A program made the translations under genes and the position numbers. The notes beneath the pieces were generated by a model that ran no database searches, had not been told where the DNA came from, and saw only the letters and a program-made list of their open reading frames with translations. From Bacteroidota bacterium (GTDB lineage: Bacteria; Bacteroidota; Bacteroidia; Cytophagales; Cyclobacteriaceae): a DNA stretch of 7,241 nt. Shown in pieces: positions 6,014-7,241 of the stretch (its first letter is position 1; each line of letters begins with the position of its first letter). The stretch spans positions 1-7,241 of the forward strand of contig JAEWLI010000026.1 in assembly GCA_023393375.1 (NCBI GenBank). The letters run 5' to 3'.

Positions 6014-7027
6014 CTATTTTCTTGGATCTTTCTTCCTCACATTAGACTTTGGCGCATCTTTATCGTTGCCCTTTTTAAATATAGGGGAATGTTTGTAATT
6101 CTCGCCTATCTGAGGGTTTTGTTTTTTATAAAATGGCCTTCCCCTGAATTCCCTCCCTTGATGAAGATGTCGTTTCTGGGTTTCACAACTTTTAATCGGG
6201 CATCTTTTCAAATCAGGATAATTGTACCGAAAACCTATATTGATATAAAATGCCTGATGTTTGTTTTTAATAGCGAGATCACTCTCCGGGAGGCCCATGG
6301 TGAAATTCTTAAATTCGTAAGACGGACGGACAAAAACCGTAAAATACTCGCTGAATTTGCGTTCTATGGGGACTCCGAAATTAATGAACATTCCCTTTTT
6401 CTGCATCAATGATTTGTCAAAGCCAGAGCCATATCCCATACCTCCAATCTTCACATCAAGGAAATAATGATAGTCGTACCATTGGTAAAGTTCTACCCCC
6501 AATGTGCCAAAAAATCGGGTAAACATGGTGGAAAAACTTTCTGTATAAGACCCAATGGTGGAAGCATATTGGTCTGGTTCCATCCTTTTGAATTGATGAA
6601 ACTCTATTGACCCTCCCAATCCTACTCGGAATCGGTTGTATTGATAATGCAACGAAAGCATCAATGGTATACTAAAGCCTGTTCCTTTAAATCCAATGGA
6701 GGCGGTATCGGTTCGAACTATGTCATCCGTGTTGGGTGTAAAATCAGCCCTTTCTGGTTTATTGAGCCACCGGTAATAATAATCTGAAGTATTTTCCGGA
6801 TTGATATACAAGCGGTCTTTGTTGATAATGATATTGTAATTGTTCAGATCATGACTGTAAAAAGAATGGCCAAAACCCGACGCAGCTGTAACGGTAATTT
6901 TATTCAATATGGTCCGAAAGGTGCTTTTTTGAGGTGCGGGCTCTCCATATGCCTTATAGGGATTAAAACCCTGTGCTGAAAGATGAATGGATACACTGCT
7001 AAACAGCAATAAAAATACATAGCGCAT
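6014..7027 (-). CDS. Outer-membrane beta-barrel protein with basic C-terminal tail
   Basis: A 337-residue protein starting at the ATG at 7025-7027; a TTG seven codons upstream is rejected because the signal peptide begins at this ATG (MRYVFLLLFSSVSIHLSAQ, cleavage near residue 18-19). Residues of about 28-275 alternate aromatic and polar residues in amphipathic strands (for example MLSLHYQYNRFRVGLGGSIEF, split by turns, and FTVFVRPSYEF), as expected of a porin-like barrel in the outer membrane. After the last strand (FYINIGFRYNY) comes a 62-residue tail with CPIKSC (276-281), several His and many Lys/Arg, and a KKQNPQIGENY segment. The tail is disordered-looking and would be periplasmic if the barrel ends on the inner face. 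I do not recognise a named family, and the transported or bound molecule is unknown. It heads a probable two-gene unit with the MORN lipoprotein. Confidence 0.8.
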   Translation of the reverse strand: MRYVFLLLFSSVSIHLSAQGFNPYKAYGEPAPQKSTFRTILNKITVTAASGFGHSFYSHDLNNYNIIINKDRLYINPENTSDYYYRWLNKPERADFTPNTDDIVRTDTASIGFKGTGFSIPLMLSLHYQYNRFRVGLGGSIEFHQFKRMEPDQYASTIGSYTESFSTMFTRFFGTLGVELYQWYDYHYFLDVKIGGMGYGSGFDKSLMQKKGMFINFGVPIERKFSEYFTVFVRPSYEFKNFTMGLPESDLAIKNKHQAFYINIGFRYNYPDLKRCPIKSCETQKRHLHQGREFRGRPFYKKQNPQIGENYKHSPIFKKGNDKDAPKSNVRKKDPRK

Positions 7028-7059
7028 GGAATTTGGTTTTAAAAACAAAACGTTTGAAT

Positions 7060-7075
7060 TAGAATGTTTATTCTA
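7060..7075. promoter_or_regulatory. Small palindrome in the leader of the barrel-protein gene
   Basis: TAGAAT (7060-7065) and ATTCTA (7070-7075) form a perfect 6-bp stem around GTTT, 33 bases before the barrel-protein ATG. Its place between divergent transcription units would suit an operator or a leader hairpin. It is short and A/T-rich, so chance is a real possibility. A TATTTTG resembling the -7 consensus but one base short lies immediately upstream on the minus strand. Confidence 0.25.
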
Positions 7076-7159
7076 CAAAATAATCCAAACCAAACCATAG
7101 TTCCACCAAAATGTAAGTTTTTTCACAAGTTAAGCAGTGATGGCTATACAACGAATTTA

Positions 7160-7241
7160 ATGGAGCGGGGTGATATCATATTTTGGATTATTATTGGCCT
7201 TATAAAAATGGCGTTAAGAATTTTAAAGAATGAGGCGTTAA
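7160..7241 (+). CDS. Possible start of a small membrane-protein gene, 3' end cut by window
   Basis: An ATG at 7160 opens a frame that runs to the end of the window (27 codons). It begins MERGDIIFWIIIGLIKMALR, followed by ILKNEAL: a short charged start, a hydrophobic segment of about 12-15 residues, then basic residues. This is the usual beginning of small single-span membrane proteins common in Bacteroidota. The gene would be divergent from the barrel-protein gene, with about 130 bases between the two starts. There is no clear ribosome-binding site, and the frame is also open upstream without an ATG, so the call rests mainly on the membrane-segment composition and could be wrong. Confidence 0.35.
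   Translation, partial: MERGDIIFWIIIGLIKMALRILKNEAL

Noticed and set aside
5981..6412. 143-codon plus-strand frame
   Set aside because: It lies opposite the 3' part of the barrel-protein gene, whose own frame has a signal peptide, amphipathic strands and coherent length; this one is an antisense shadow.

Overview
The window looks like chromosomal DNA from a Bacteroidota bacterium, most likely of the Cytophagales/Cyclobacteriaceae type. The support is the low-to-moderate GC, the A/T-rich leaders with almost no Shine-Dalgarno sequences, the SPII lipoproteins, the outer-membrane barrel protein with a basic C-terminal tail, and the DUF218 (SanA-like) and YtxH genes. The taxonomic call is inference from protein style, not from a marker gene.

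Layout. 1-482 (+): 3' part of a SanA/YdcF-like DUF218 protein, convergent with 489-743 (-), a YtxH-type small membrane protein. 744-1261 is noncoding and holds a compact 212-216 bp palindromic element with a 16-bp perfect terminal inverted repeat, three internal hairpins and 9/10-matching 10-bp direct repeats just outside it, so probably a non-autonomous mobile (MITE/REP-like) element. 1262-2062 (-): an isolated PP-loop ATPase with the QueC-type zinc motif. 2063-2561 is noncoding and contains two strong hairpins and a GC-richer patch that looks like a second dispersed intergenic repeat. 2562-3743 (+): a 12-TM MFS drug-type exporter. 3744-4072 is a noncoding, A/T-rich leader region. 4073-5065 (+): an acidic lipoprotein built of degenerate YD-like beta repeats. 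5105-5136 is an 11-bp-stem hairpin between convergent genes. 5167-5955 (-) is a MORN_2-repeat lipoprotein, and 6014-7027 (-) an outer-membrane beta-barrel protein; these two are probably co-transcribed from the barrel gene. 7160-7241 (+) may be the start of a small divergent membrane-protein gene cut by the window end.

The genes do not form one obvious pathway. The right half (4073-7027) is an envelope/surface cluster of two lipoproteins and one barrel protein. The left half is housekeeping-like envelope genes plus a lone QueC-like enzyme lying between two noncoding repeat-bearing gaps. No tRNA, rRNA, CRISPR array, transposase, integrase or complete defence system is visible. The most interesting signals are the 212-216 bp element, the orphan QueC-like protein, and the cysteine/histidine-containing basic tail on the barrel protein.
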